A stretch of DNA of 64,000 bases from Sphingobium sp. Z007 (GTDB lineage: Bacteria > Pseudomonadota > Alphaproteobacteria > Sphingomonadales > Sphingomonadaceae), in contig NZ_FBXK01000005.1 in assembly GCF_900013425.1 (NCBI RefSeq), forward strand, positions 372,001 through 436,000, given 5' to 3'. Position numbers and translations under genes: made by a program. How positions within the stretch are numbered: position 1 is the stretch's first letter; each line of letters begins with the position of its first letter. The notes beneath the pieces are model-generated. The model ran no database searches. It was not told where the DNA came from and saw only the letters and a list, made by a program, of their open reading frames with translations. Shown in pieces: positions 56,079-64,000 of the stretch.

Positions 56079-57239
56079 ATGACGATCCTCGCCCCCTATG
56101 CCTGCTATCCCGCCGCCAGCCGTGGCCGTCTCCACCCCGAAGCGGGCGGCGAAATGCGCGGGCCGCGCGACGTCTTCCAGCGCGACCGCGATCGCATCAT
56201 CCATTCGATCGCCTTCCGCCGCCTGCGCCACAAGACGCAGGTGTTCGTATCCCCCGATGGCGATCATTTCCGCGTCCGGCTGACCCACAGCCTGGAAGTC
56301 GCGCAGATCGGCCGCACCACCGCGCGCACTTTGGGCCTCAATGAAGACCTGACCGAAGCGCTCTGCCTCGCCCACGACATCGGCCATCCCCCCTTCGGCC
56401 ATGCCGGAGAAGATGCGCTGGAGGTCGCGCTCGAAGACCATGGCGGCTTCGATCATAACGCCCATACGCTGCGCACGCTGATGCTGCTGGAAAGTCCCTA
56501 TCCGCGCTTTGCCGGCCTCAACCTTAGCTGGGAGATGCTCGAAGGGCTGGCCAAGCATAATGGCCCGATCGCCAACCCTGGCTGGGCGATGCGCGAATTG
56601 GACGCGCTTTTCTCGCTGGACCTCACCAGCCACGCCTCGCTGGAGGCGCAACTGGCCGCGATTGCCGACGACATCGCCTATGATAATCACGACATCGACG
56701 ATGGCCTGCGCGCCGGTTTGCTGACGCTGGACCAGTTAATGGAGGTGCCCTTAGTCGCCACCTGCTGGGACCGGGTGCGCGCTCGCTATCCCGACGTGGC
56801 CGAAGAACGCCTGCTGCGCGAACTGGTGCGCGAACAGATCGGTGTGATGGCCACCGACCTGATCGAATCGACCCGCGCCAATATCGCTGCATCGGGCGTG
56901 GAAACGGTCGAGGATGTCCGCGCGCTGGGCCGCACCCTGGTCGCCTTCTCGCCGGACCTGGCGGCGCAGGAACGCGACCTCAAGCGCTTCATGTACGCCA
57001 CCCTCTACCATCATCCCGAACAGCTTGCCGCCGCTGACCGGGCGCGGGTCATCGTCACCGACCTGTTCCGCGCCTATCAGGCCGATCCCGCGCTGATGCC
57101 GCCCGAATGGCGCGATGATTGCGTGCGCGAAGAACCTACCCGCAGCCGCCACATCGCCGATTTCATCGCTGGCATGACCGACCGCTATGCCGAAAAGCGC
57201 CATGCGGAAATCTATGGGGCGATGGCGCTGGCCGATTGA
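56079..57239 (+). CDS. dgt: Deoxyguanosinetriphosphate triphosphohydrolase-like protein
   Basis: HD-domain phosphohydrolase that removes triphosphate from dNTPs. HD residues H70 (RLTHSLEVAQ) and H99-D100 (AHDIGHPPFGH), with a late Asp in DDIAYDNHDIDDGLRAG. 386 aa, the size of the type 2 subfamily. It is followed by the glycine riboswitch, so transcription of the gcv genes starts after it or reads through. Confidence 0.92.
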   Translation: MTILAPYACYPAASRGRLHPEAGGEMRGPRDVFQRDRDRIIHSIAFRRLRHKTQVFVSPDGDHFRVRLTHSLEVAQIGRTTARTLGLNEDLTEALCLAHDIGHPPFGHAGEDALEVALEDHGGFDHNAHTLRTLMLLESPYPRFAGLNLSWEMLEGLAKHNGPIANPGWAMRELDALFSLDLTSHASLEAQLAAIADDIAYDNHDIDDGLRAGLLTLDQLMEVPLVATCWDRVRARYPDVAEERLLRELVREQIGVMATDLIESTRANIAASGVETVEDVRALGRTLVAFSPDLAAQERDLKRFMYATLYHHPEQLAAADRARVIVTDLFRAYQADPALMPPEWRDDCVREEPTRSRHIADFIAGMTDRYAEKRHAEIYGAMALAD

Positions 57240-57298
57240 CGCGCCGGTGCGTTTGCCGCAATGCAGGAGCGTCTCCGGCGGATTCGTCCGTCGGGCAT

Positions 57299-57493
57299 GA
57301 TGCGGGAGAGCATGGGAAGCCTTGAAGGCCACCCCGTCACCGAAGGAGCAACCGCCCCGGAATCTCTCAGGTCAAAGGACCGCATCGCGCGCAAGGCACT
57401 CTGGAAAGCGGACAGGCCGTTCCTGTCCCACCGAAGGGGTAAGCCATGGGACCGCAAGGTCGCTGGTCAAAGCTCTCAGGTTCCGTGACAGAG
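57299..57493 (+). promoter_or_regulatory. Tandem glycine riboswitch controlling the gcv operon
   Basis: Two glycine aptamers in series. Aptamer 1 (57299-57386) has P1 GATGCGG/CCGCATC, GGGAGAGC, CACCGAAGGAGCAA and TCTCAGGTCAAAGGACC. Aptamer 2 (57399-57493) has CTCTGGAAAGC, CACCGAAGGGGTAAGCC and CTCTCAGG...ACAGAGG. It lies 77 bp before gcvT. The tandem form usually turns on glycine cleavage genes when glycine is high; no clear terminator is visible, so control may be translational. Confidence 0.95.
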
Positions 57494-57569
57494 GGGGTGG
57501 CAGATAGGACAGGTCCGACTCCGGGCCTTTGCATCGGTCGCCATCAACCCCGCACGGAAAGGACGCTTC

Positions 57570-58721
57570 ATGTCCGGCACTGACGATATCGCCACCCTCG
57601 CTGAGGAACTGCCGCTCGAAGCCCTGCCGCTCGACGCCTGGCACCGCGCCCGTGGCGCGCGCATGGTCGGCTTTGCCGGCTATCACATGCCGATCCAATA
57701 TGAAGGCATCATGGCCGAACATGCCTGGACCCGCGAACATGCCGGCCTGTTCGATGTCAGCCATATGGGCCAGCTTACATTTTCGGGCGAAGGTGTCGAT
57801 GACGCGCTGGAATATCTCTTGCCCAGCGACATCAAGGGATTGAAGCCCTTCCGCCAGCGCTATTCGATGCTGCTCGACCATGAAGGCGGCATCCTCGACG
57901 ATCTGATGGTGTCGCGTCTGGGCGGTGAGGCGTTTGACGGCGCGGCTATCTATATGGTCGTCAACGGCGCGACCAAATATGACGATATCGGCTGGATGAT
58001 CGAACATCTGCCCGACGCGGTCGTCATGAACCACATGGCCGACCAGGCGCTGCTGGCCTTGCAAGGCCCGGAAGCGGGCGAGGCGCTCGCCACGCTCATC
58101 CCCGAAACCGCCGACCTGTTGTTCATGCAGTCGGGCCTCTTCACCTGGCGCGGCGTTCCGCTGTGGATCAGCCGATCGGGCTATACCGGCGAGGACGGCT
58201 TCGAGATCAGCATCCCCGCGGACGACGTGACCCTGCTCGCTGATGCGTTGTGCGGATTGCCGCAGGTCAAGCCGGTCGGCCTGGGCGCGCGCGATTCGCT
58301 GCGGCTGGAGGCAGGATTGCCGCTCTACGGCCACGATCTGTCGCCTGCCGTCAGCACCATCGGCGCAGACCTGGGCTTTGCGATCCAGAAGCGCCGCCGC
58401 GAGGAGGGGGGCTTCATCGGCCACGCCCGCGTGCTGAAGGAACTGGCCGACGGTCCCGGCGCCAAGCGCGTCGGCCTCAAGATCGAAGGGCGGCTGCCCG
58501 CCCGCGAAGGCGCGACCATCCATGTCGGCGCCGCCCAGGTCGGGGAGGTCACGTCCGGCGGCTTCGCCCCCAGCGTCGGCGCGCCGATCGCCATGGGCTG
58601 GGTCAGCCTGCCGCACAGCGCGGAGGGCACGGCGCTCGAAATCGAGGTGCGCGGCAAGCGCATCGCCGCAGTAGTTGCGCCGATGCCGTTCGTTGCGCAT
58701 CGTTACCGCCGCAAGGCCTGA
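57570..58721 (+). CDS. gcvT: Aminomethyltransferase (glycine cleavage T-protein)
   Basis: T-protein of the glycine cleavage complex: takes the aminomethyl group from lipoyl-GcvH and passes the carbon to tetrahydrofolate, releasing ammonia. Family segments: AGYHMPIQYEGIMAEHAWTR, GLFDVSHMGQ, LALQGPEAGE and SRSGYTGEDGFEI. 383 aa. First gene of gcvT-gcvH-gcvPA-gcvPB under the riboswitch. Confidence 0.95.
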   Translation: MSGTDDIATLAEELPLEALPLDAWHRARGARMVGFAGYHMPIQYEGIMAEHAWTREHAGLFDVSHMGQLTFSGEGVDDALEYLLPSDIKGLKPFRQRYSMLLDHEGGILDDLMVSRLGGEAFDGAAIYMVVNGATKYDDIGWMIEHLPDAVVMNHMADQALLALQGPEAGEALATLIPETADLLFMQSGLFTWRGVPLWISRSGYTGEDGFEISIPADDVTLLADALCGLPQVKPVGLGARDSLRLEAGLPLYGHDLSPAVSTIGADLGFAIQKRRREEGGFIGHARVLKELADGPGAKRVGLKIEGRLPAREGATIHVGAAQVGEVTSGGFAPSVGAPIAMGWVSLPHSAEGTALEIEVRGKRIAAVVAPMPFVAHRYRRKA

Positions 58722-58748
58722 TCCACTTTTACCGACGGGAGTATATCC

Positions 58749-59120
58749 ATGAGCCGTTATTTCACCGAAGAGCATGAATGGATTGATGTCGAAGACGAGA
58801 TCGCGACGGTCGGCATCACCGACTATGCGCAGGAACAGTTGGGCGACATCGTGTTCGTCGAACTGCCGGTCGAAGGCGCGACCTTCGACAAGGGCGACGA
58901 CGCCGCCGTCGTGGAATCGGTCAAGGCCGCTTCGGACGTCTATGCCCCGATTTCGGGCGAGGTGATCGAATCCAACAGCGCGCTGGAGGATGAGCCCGCG
59001 CTGGTGAACAGCGACGCGGAGGAGGATGGCTGGTTCTTCAAGCTGCGCATCACCGATCCCAGCGAGCTGGAAGGCCTGATGACCGAAGCCGCCTACAAAA
59101 AGTTCGTGGCCGCGCTCTGA
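58749..59120 (+). CDS. gcvH: Glycine cleavage H-protein
   Basis: Lipoyl carrier that shuttles the aminomethyl group between the P- and T-proteins. The lipoylated lysine is K59 ([10 protein letters not shown]). Start [12 protein letters not shown] and the ending [16 protein letters not shown] are typical. 123 aa. Followed by a 155-bp gap holding a large inverted repeat. Confidence 0.96.
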   Translation: MSRYFTEEHEWIDVEDEIATVGITDYAQEQLGDIVFVELPVEGATFDKGDDAAVVESVKAASDVYAPISGEVIESNSALEDEPALVNSDAEEDGWFFKLRITDPSELEGLMTEAAYKKFVAAL

Positions 59121-59134
59121 CGCAACAAGAATAA

Positions 59135-59266
59135 GCCCCCCCCTTTCAAGGGAGGGGGAAGGGGTGGGTCGCGACCGAAGGGAGCGTCTGCCCTATCGAG
59201 ATGGAGCAGCGCTCGCTCCGCTCGCCACCCACCCCCCATCCCCTCCCTAAGTAGGGAGGGGGGAGA
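59135..59266. repeat. Large imperfect inverted repeat between gcvH and gcvPA
   Basis: C/G-rich ends (left from 59135; right 59240-59266) and matching inner GGGTGGGTCGCGA / CGCCACCCACCCCCC parts make an imperfect palindrome of about 130 bp. Its right end contains a perfect 9-bp hairpin CCCCTCCCT/AGGGAGGGG with loop AAGT (59240-59261), which includes the gcvPA ribosome-binding site. Confidence 0.8.
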
Positions 59267-59274
59267 AATGTGAA

Positions 59275-60633
59275 ATGCGCTACCTACCCCTTACCGACAC
59301 CGACCGTCAGGACATGCTCCGCGTCATCGGCGCTTCGTCCATCGACGACCTGTTCGTGGATGTGCCCGCCGAGGCCCGCCTGACCGACAAGATCGCGGAC
59401 CTGCCCGATCATGCCAGCGAACTGGCGGTCGAACGCCATATGGCGGCGCTGGCGCGGCAAAATCTGTCGGCGGGGGAAGCGCCCTTCTTCCTGGGCGCTG
59501 GCGCGTATAAACATCATGTCCCGGCCAGCGTCGATCATCTGATCCAGCGCGGCGAATTTCTGACCGCCTACACCCCCTATCAGCCGGAAATCGCGCAGGG
59601 CACGCTCCAGGTGCTATTCGAATTCCAGACCCAGGTCGCGCGCCTGCTGGGCTGCGACGTCGCCAACGCCTCCATGTATGACGGCTCGACCGCCTGCTGG
59701 GAAGCGATCGTCATGGCCCGCCGCATCACCAAGCGCGGCAAGGCTATCCTGTCGTCCGGCCTGCATCCGCACTATGTCTCGGTCGCCAAGACCATGGCAA
59801 AATTCACCGGCGACGCGCTGGCGCATGAAGCCCCGACGCTGGAGGCCACGACCGACATCGACGCCCTGATCGCGGGCATCGACAAGGACACGAGCTGCGT
59901 CGTCGTCCAATATCCCGACATATTGGGCCGTATCGCCGACCTGACCCCGCTTGCCGACGCTGCCCATGCGGTCGGCGCGCTGCTGGTCGCGGTGGTGACC
60001 GAGCCGGTTGCGCTGGGCGCGATCAAGGCGCCCGGCCATATGGGCGCGGACATCGTCGTGGGCGAAGGCCAGTCGATCGGCGTCGGCCTCCAGTTTGGCG
60101 GCCCCTATCTCGGCCTGTTCGCCTGCAAACAGAAATATGTCCGCCAGATGCCCGGCCGCCTGTGCGGCGAGACGGTGGACGCGGCGGGCAAGCGCGGCTT
60201 CGTGCTGACCCTGTCCACCCGCGAACAGCATATCCGCCGCGAAAAAGCCACGTCGAACATCTGCACCAACTCCGGCCTGTGCGCGCTGGCGTTCAGCGTC
60301 CACATGACGCTGCTGGGTGAACGCGGCTTGCGCGAACTGGCGAGCCTCAACCACGGCCTGGCCGTGCAGGCCGCCGATCGCCTGGCTCAAGTGCCGGGCG
60401 TGACGCTGCTCAACGACAGCTTCTTCAACGAATTCACGCTTGTCCTCTCGAAAGACGCGCGCGAAGTCGTGCGCACCTTGGCCGACAGGGGCGTGCTGGC
60501 GGGCGTGTCGCTCGGCCGCCTTTTCCCCAAAGCACCCACGATCGGCAACGGCCTGATCGTCGCGGTGACGGAAACCGTAACGCCGGAGGATATCGAAACC
60601 CTTGCCCAGGCGCTTGAGGAGGAACTGGCATGA
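59275..60633 (+). CDS. gcvPA: Glycine dehydrogenase (decarboxylating) subunit 1
   Basis: Alpha subunit of the two-subunit P-protein, which decarboxylates glycine with PLP. Family start [15 protein letters not shown], then [19 protein letters not shown] and [26 protein letters not shown]. It lacks the PLP lysine, which is in subunit 2. 452 aa. The ribosome site GGGAGGGGGGAG lies within the upstream repeat hairpin. A paired repeat follows before gcvPB. Confidence 0.95.
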   Translation: MRYLPLTDTDRQDMLRVIGASSIDDLFVDVPAEARLTDKIADLPDHASELAVERHMAALARQNLSAGEAPFFLGAGAYKHHVPASVDHLIQRGEFLTAYTPYQPEIAQGTLQVLFEFQTQVARLLGCDVANASMYDGSTACWEAIVMARRITKRGKAILSSGLHPHYVSVAKTMAKFTGDALAHEAPTLEATTDIDALIAGIDKDTSCVVVQYPDILGRIADLTPLADAAHAVGALLVAVVTEPVALGAIKAPGHMGADIVVGEGQSIGVGLQFGGPYLGLFACKQKYVRQMPGRLCGETVDAAGKRGFVLTLSTREQHIRREKATSNICTNSGLCALAFSVHMTLLGERGLRELASLNHGLAVQAADRLAQVPGVTLLNDSFFNEFTLVLSKDAREVVRTLADRGVLAGVSLGRLFPKAPTIGNGLIVAVTETVTPEDIETLAQALEEELA

Positions 60634-60647
60634 ACCGTCCTGTCACC

Positions 60648-60726
60648 CCGTTCGCCCTGAGCCTGTGGAAGGGCCTCACCGTCGTTGAAGAAAAAGGCAG
60701 GGCTTCGACAAGCTCAGCCCGAACGG
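60648..60726. repeat. Paired REP-like element between gcvPA and gcvPB (arm types A then B)
   Basis: Arms 60648-60675 and 60699-60726. Left arm has a loop change (CTGTGGAAG) but keeps stem GCCCT/AGGGC; right arm is type B. It ends 21 bp before the gcvPB ATG. Confidence 0.9.
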
Positions 60727-60747
60727 TTTTGGAAGGAGGGCTGTAAC

Positions 60748-62322
60748 ATGACCATGCTCAACGAAGGCCGACCTACCTCGCCGCAACCCGTCAAGGACGC
60801 GCATATGTCCCCAGCCACCGCCACCGGCAATCGCGCGCTGATGCTGGAAGAGGCGCTGATCTTCGAGATCGGATCGACCGACACCACCGGCGTCGATTTT
60901 GCGGAAGCGCCCAAGGTCGCCAGCCGCCTCGGCAATCTCGCCCGCACCGACAGCATCGGCCTTCCGGGTCTGTCGGAACCCGAAACGGTGCGCCATTACA
61001 CGCGCCTCAGCCGCCAGAATTACGCGATCGACCTGGGCCTCTTCCCGCTGGGCAGTTGCACGATGAAGCACAACCCGCGCCTGAATGAAAAGGTCGCGCG
61101 GATGCCTGGTTTTGCCGACCTTCACCCGCTCGCGCCGCAATCGACGGTGCAGGGCGCACTGGGCGTCATCAACGAACTGGCGGTCTGGCTCATCAAGCTG
61201 ACCGGCATGCACGGGGTCGCCATGACGCCCAAGGCAGGCGCCCATGGCGAACTGTGCGGCCTGCTCTGCATTCGCGCCGCATTGGAAGCCCGCGGCGACG
61301 CGCGCCAGGTCGTCCTCGTCCCCGAAAGCGCGCACGGCACCAACCCCGCCACCGCCGCCTTCTGCGGCTATGCGGTGGAGGATATCCCCGCCACGCCTGA
61401 AGGCCGCGTGGACTTGGAAGCGCTTAAGGCCCGCCTCGGCCCAGACGTCGCCGCGGTGATGATCACCAACCCCAACACCTGCGGCCTTTTCGAGCGCGAC
61501 ATGAAGATCATTTCCGACGCGGTCCATGCCGCCGGGGCCTTCGTCTATTGCGACGGCGCGAACTTCAACGCCATCGTCGGCCGGGTCCGCCCCGGTGACC
61601 TCGGCGTCGACGCGATGCACATCAACCTGCACAAGACCTTCTCCACCCCCCATGGCGGCGGCGGTCCCGGTTCCGGCCCGGTCGTGCTGTCGCAAGCGCT
61701 CTCCCCCTTTGGCCCGCTGCCCTATACCGCGCGCATGGCGGACGGCTCGATCCACCTCATAGAGGAGGAGAATGTCGGCGAGGAAATGCCGCAGAGCTTC
61801 GGGCGCATGTCAGCCTTCCACGGCCAGATGGGGATGTTCACCCGCGCGCTCGCCTATATCCTGTCCCACGGCGCGGACGGCCTGCGCCAGGTGGCGGAGG
61901 ATGCCGTCCTCAACGCCAACTATATCCTGCGCAGCCTGGACGATGTGCTGGACGCACCCTTCGGCGGCAGCGGCCCCTGCATGCATGAGGCGCTGTTCAG
62001 CGACAAGGGACTGGCCGAAGGCTTCACCACGCTGGATATCGCCAAGGGTCTGATCGACGAAGGCTTCCACCCGATGACCATGTATTTCCCGCTGGTCGTC
62101 CATGGCGCGATGCTGATCGAACCGACCGAGACGGAAAGCAAGGCCGCGCTGGACCAGTTCATCCTGGCGCTGCGCAGCCTGGCGGAGCGGGCCAAGGCCG
62201 GAGACGAAGCCCTGAAGGGCGCGCCCTACCACGCCCCCCGCCGTCGCCTCGACGAAACACTGGCCGCACGCAAGCCGGTCCTTACCTGGACGGAACCCGC
62301 GCTCGCGCAGGCGGCCGAATGA
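60748..62322 (+). CDS. gcvPB: Glycine dehydrogenase (decarboxylating) subunit 2
   Basis: Catalytic PLP subunit of the two-part P-protein. PLP lysine K296 in NLHKTFSTPHGGGGPG; other markers LGSCTMKHNPRLNE, VPESAHGTNPATAA and NPNTCGLFE. I start at 60748 (MTMLNEGRP) behind GGAAGGAGGG; the frame is open upstream only through the repeat. 524 aa. Stop overlaps the next gene (ATGA). Confidence 0.95.
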   Translation: MTMLNEGRPTSPQPVKDAHMSPATATGNRALMLEEALIFEIGSTDTTGVDFAEAPKVASRLGNLARTDSIGLPGLSEPETVRHYTRLSRQNYAIDLGLFPLGSCTMKHNPRLNEKVARMPGFADLHPLAPQSTVQGALGVINELAVWLIKLTGMHGVAMTPKAGAHGELCGLLCIRAALEARGDARQVVLVPESAHGTNPATAAFCGYAVEDIPATPEGRVDLEALKARLGPDVAAVMITNPNTCGLFERDMKIISDAVHAAGAFVYCDGANFNAIVGRVRPGDLGVDAMHINLHKTFSTPHGGGGPGSGPVVLSQALSPFGPLPYTARMADGSIHLIEEENVGEEMPQSFGRMSAFHGQMGMFTRALAYILSHGADGLRQVAEDAVLNANYILRSLDDVLDAPFGGSGPCMHEALFSDKGLAEGFTTLDIAKGLIDEGFHPMTMYFPLVVHGAMLIEPTETESKAALDQFILALRSLAERAKAGDEALKGAPYHAPRRRLDETLAARKPVLTWTEPALAQAAE

Positions 62323-62963
62323 CGGACGGGCCGGAGCCGTGGGAACCCGGTTCCGGCCCTGCGGGTGCGGAAAAACGTTTCGCTCCCGCAACGATACGCA
62401 ACCGCGACGCGATCGTCGCGGTCCTGCGCGATGCGTTACCATCCTGCGGCGTCGTGCTGGAGGTGGCGAGCGGAAGCGGCGAACATGCTGTCCACTTCGC
62501 CGTCTCATTTCCCGCATTGAACTGGCAACCGACCGATTCCGATCCTACCGCCATCGCCTCCATCGCCACCTGGCGAGAAGAGGCCGCGCTGCCCAATCTC
62601 AACCCGCCCATCATGCTGGACGCCGCCGCCGACTGGCCGGTCACCCGTGCCGATGCGATCCTCTGCATCAACATGGTCCACATCGCGCCATGGGACGCGA
62701 CGCTCGGGCTGTTCAAGGGGGCAGGGCAGGCGCTGCCGCCCGGCGGGCTTCTCTATCTCTATGGACCCTATATCCGCACGGGCGTGGAAACCGCTCCCAG
62801 CAACTGCGCTTTCGACGCCTCGCTCAAGGCGCGCGATCCGCGCTGGGGCTTGCGATCGGTGGAGCATGTCGTCGCGGCGGCGGACGCGGCGGGCCTGACC
62901 TTCGATCGCCTGATCGACATGCCCGCGAACAATCTCTCGCTGCTTTTCAGGCGGCGGGATTGA
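62319..62963 (+). CDS. DUF938-family SAM-dependent methyltransferase-like protein
   Basis: Class I methyltransferase fold of the DUF938 family; substrate unknown. Core motifs: KRFAPATIRNRDAI, SAM loop LEVASGSGEHAVHFA, the post-I acidic site QPTDSDP, ILCINMVHIAPW and the GPY loop in LYLYGPYIRTG. 214 aa. Overlaps gcvPB by 4 bp, so it is translated with the glycine cleavage genes and may be under riboswitch control; a link to one-carbon metabolism is inference. Confidence 0.85.
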   Translation: MTDGPEPWEPGSGPAGAEKRFAPATIRNRDAIVAVLRDALPSCGVVLEVASGSGEHAVHFAVSFPALNWQPTDSDPTAIASIATWREEAALPNLNPPIMLDAAADWPVTRADAILCINMVHIAPWDATLGLFKGAGQALPPGGLLYLYGPYIRTGVETAPSNCAFDASLKARDPRWGLRSVEHVVAAADAAGLTFDRLIDMPANNLSLLFRRRD

Positions 62964-63001
62964 AAAGCTAGCGTGCTCCTGCGAAGGCGGAGCATGTCAT
63001 T

Positions 63002-63071
63002 CGTCATTGCGAGCGCAGCGAAGCAATCCAATGGCGTGACCGTGGATTGCTTTGCTGCGCTCGCAATGACG
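63002..63071. repeat. 29-bp inverted repeat (CATTGCGAGCGCAGCGAAGC family)
   Basis: Arms 63002-63030 and 63043-63071 differ at one position (G-T pairing), with a 12-bp centre. The CATTGCGAGCGCAGCGAAGC core is a frequent intergenic repeat in several proteobacteria as I recall. Distinct from the other families in this window; lies 16 bp before the last gene. Confidence 0.9.
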
Positions 63072-63086
63072 AGAGTATGAATTGAT

Positions 63087-63971
63087 ATGTCATCCATGCC
63101 CCAATTCCTCCCCCTCGTCACCGCCGAACTCAGCGCCCCGGCCGATCCCCGCGCCGCGGCGATGGCAGGAGCACTCGCGGCCCAATATCCGCAGGCCGCC
63201 CGCGCCGTGCTCTTCTACGGCTCCTGCCTGCGGGAGGCCAATCTCGACGGGCTGATGCTCGATTTCTACTTGATCGTGTCGGACTATCCCGCCGCCTATG
63301 GCAAAAGCTGGCTGGCGCGCGCCAACCGCCTGATTCCGCCCAATGTCTTTCCATTCGAACATCAGGGCCTGATCGCCAAATATGCGGTCCTGTCCGAAGC
63401 CGACTTCGCCCGGTTGAACAGCATGGAGGCGGACAATGTTTCGGTCTGGGCGCGCTTCGCCCAGCCCTCCCGCCTGCTCTGGGCAGCCGACGATCTCGCC
63501 CGCCAGCGCGCGATCGCCGCCGTCGCGCAGGCCGCGCCGACCCTGCTGACGCTGGCCAAACCCATGGCGGCAGGGCAGGGCGACGCGCTCTCCCTATGGA
63601 AGACCGGCTTTACCCTCACCTATAACGCCGAACTGCGCGCCGAGAAGACGGGCCGCTCGCTCTCGATCGTGGATGCCGATCCCGACCGCTATCGTCGCTT
63701 TGGCGAGGCTGCACTGGCCGATGGCCTGCCACCCTCGCTACCCGACACGCCCGCGCGCTGGCGCGCCCTCCAGCGCCGCGGCAAGCGCCTGTCGGTGATC
63801 CGCCTCGCCAAGGCCAGTTTCACCTATGCCGGCGGCATCGATTATCTGGCGTGGAAGATCAATCGCCATGCCGGCACTGCCATCACGATCAAGCCCTGGC
63901 AGCGGCGCTGGCCGCTGCTGGGTGCGGTCACTCTGCTGCCGCGGCTGTTCCGGGGTGGCGCGATTCGCTGA
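63087..63971 (+). CDS. Tam41-like nucleotidyltransferase-fold protein (putative CDP-diacylglycerol synthase)
   Basis: Resembles mitochondrial Tam41, which makes CDP-diacylglycerol from phosphatidic acid and CTP. Shared features, from memory of the family: FYGSCLREANLDGLMLDF (Tam41 has YGSGV...MLDF), a following VSDYP stretch, and KYAVLS...VSVWARFAQP, matching KYGVIS...LYxAGRLxKP. The nucleotidyltransferase GS motif and the first acidic residue are present. 294 aa, complete, close to the end of the window. Alternative: an uncharacterised nucleotidyltransferase with another substrate. The ribosome site is weak; an ATG three codons in is possible. Confidence 0.65.
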   Translation: MSSMPQFLPLVTAELSAPADPRAAAMAGALAAQYPQAARAVLFYGSCLREANLDGLMLDFYLIVSDYPAAYGKSWLARANRLIPPNVFPFEHQGLIAKYAVLSEADFARLNSMEADNVSVWARFAQPSRLLWAADDLARQRAIAAVAQAAPTLLTLAKPMAAGQGDALSLWKTGFTLTYNAELRAEKTGRSLSIVDADPDRYRRFGEAALADGLPPSLPDTPARWRALQRRGKRLSVIRLAKASFTYAGGIDYLAWKINRHAGTAITIKPWQRRWPLLGAVTLLPRLFRGGAIR

Positions 63972-64000
63972 GGGACTGGCCGCTGAGCGTCGTCGCCAAG

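Noticed and set aside
19756..60726. Dispersed palindromes considered as CRISPR repeats or insertion-sequence ends
   Set aside because: Copies are kilobases apart, have no regular spacers, no cas genes and no transposase; they fit REP/BIME-type elements.

Overview
The window is a high-GC, gene-dense bacterial chromosome segment. The conserved gene neighbourhoods point to an alphaproteobacterium of the Sphingomonadaceae (Sphingobium or Sphingomonas type; this is inference). They include a PhoK-type phosphatase, a carD-fdxA-S4-SUV3-helicase block, an argS-SPOR-nagZ-scpAB-tatABC block, an ispH-thrB-rnhA block and a complete dcw (division and cell wall) cluster. Dispersed palindromes with the core CTTCGACAGGCTCAG, common in this group, also fit. 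I see no tRNA, rRNA, CRISPR array, prophage or insertion sequence.

Layout. 0-12.7 kb: phoK (-), then dsbD-tlyA-RND efflux pair (the permease is frameshifted), tspO, a ubiK-ybjN-proC block, a short asparaginase and a decayed SGNH hydrolase, closed by a bidirectional terminator. 12.7-17.2 kb (-): carD, fdxA, an S4 RNA-binding protein and a SUV3-like helicase. 17.3-23.2 kb: an M23 peptidase and a nucleotidyltransferase (+), ispH-thrB-rnhA (-) and a lipoprotein (+). 23.3-30 kb (+): argS, SPOR protein, a small unknown, nagZ, scpA-scpB, tatA-tatB-tatC. 30-34.7 kb: a 42-aa entericidin, a possible small RNA with C-rich hairpin loops, a SleB-like hydrolase (-), cysK and two unknown membrane proteins. 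34.7-54 kb (+): the dcw cluster mraZ-rsmH-ftsL-ftsI-murE-murF-mraY-murD-ftsW-murG-murC-(65-aa unknown)-murB-ddl-ftsQ-ftsA-ftsZ. 54-64 kb (+): a TPR/SPOR protein, dgt, a tandem glycine riboswitch, gcvT-gcvH-gcvPA-gcvPB, a DUF938 methyltransferase and a Tam41-like protein.

How the genes work together. The dcw genes make lipid II and build the FtsZ-FtsA-FtsQ-FtsL-FtsI-FtsW divisome. MraZ probably represses the whole cluster through CCCAT (TGGGN) repeats spaced at 10 bp. The SPOR proteins, NagZ, the M23 and SleB-like hydrolases and TatABC add wall remodelling and recycling around the same process. The riboswitch turns on glycine cleavage when glycine is high.

Main unusual points: (1) paired REP-like elements come in two arm types whose stems differ by compensatory changes, and three loci lie inside the otherwise overlapping dcw operon; (2) a different perfect 25-bp inverted repeat is read through in frame inside a membrane-protein gene; (3) an SGNH hydrolase has both an in-frame amber codon and a Ser-to-Phe change at its nucleophile; (4) the ribosome-binding site of gcvPA lies inside a repeat-derived 9-bp hairpin; (5) the last gene resembles mitochondrial Tam41 CDP-diacylglycerol synthase.
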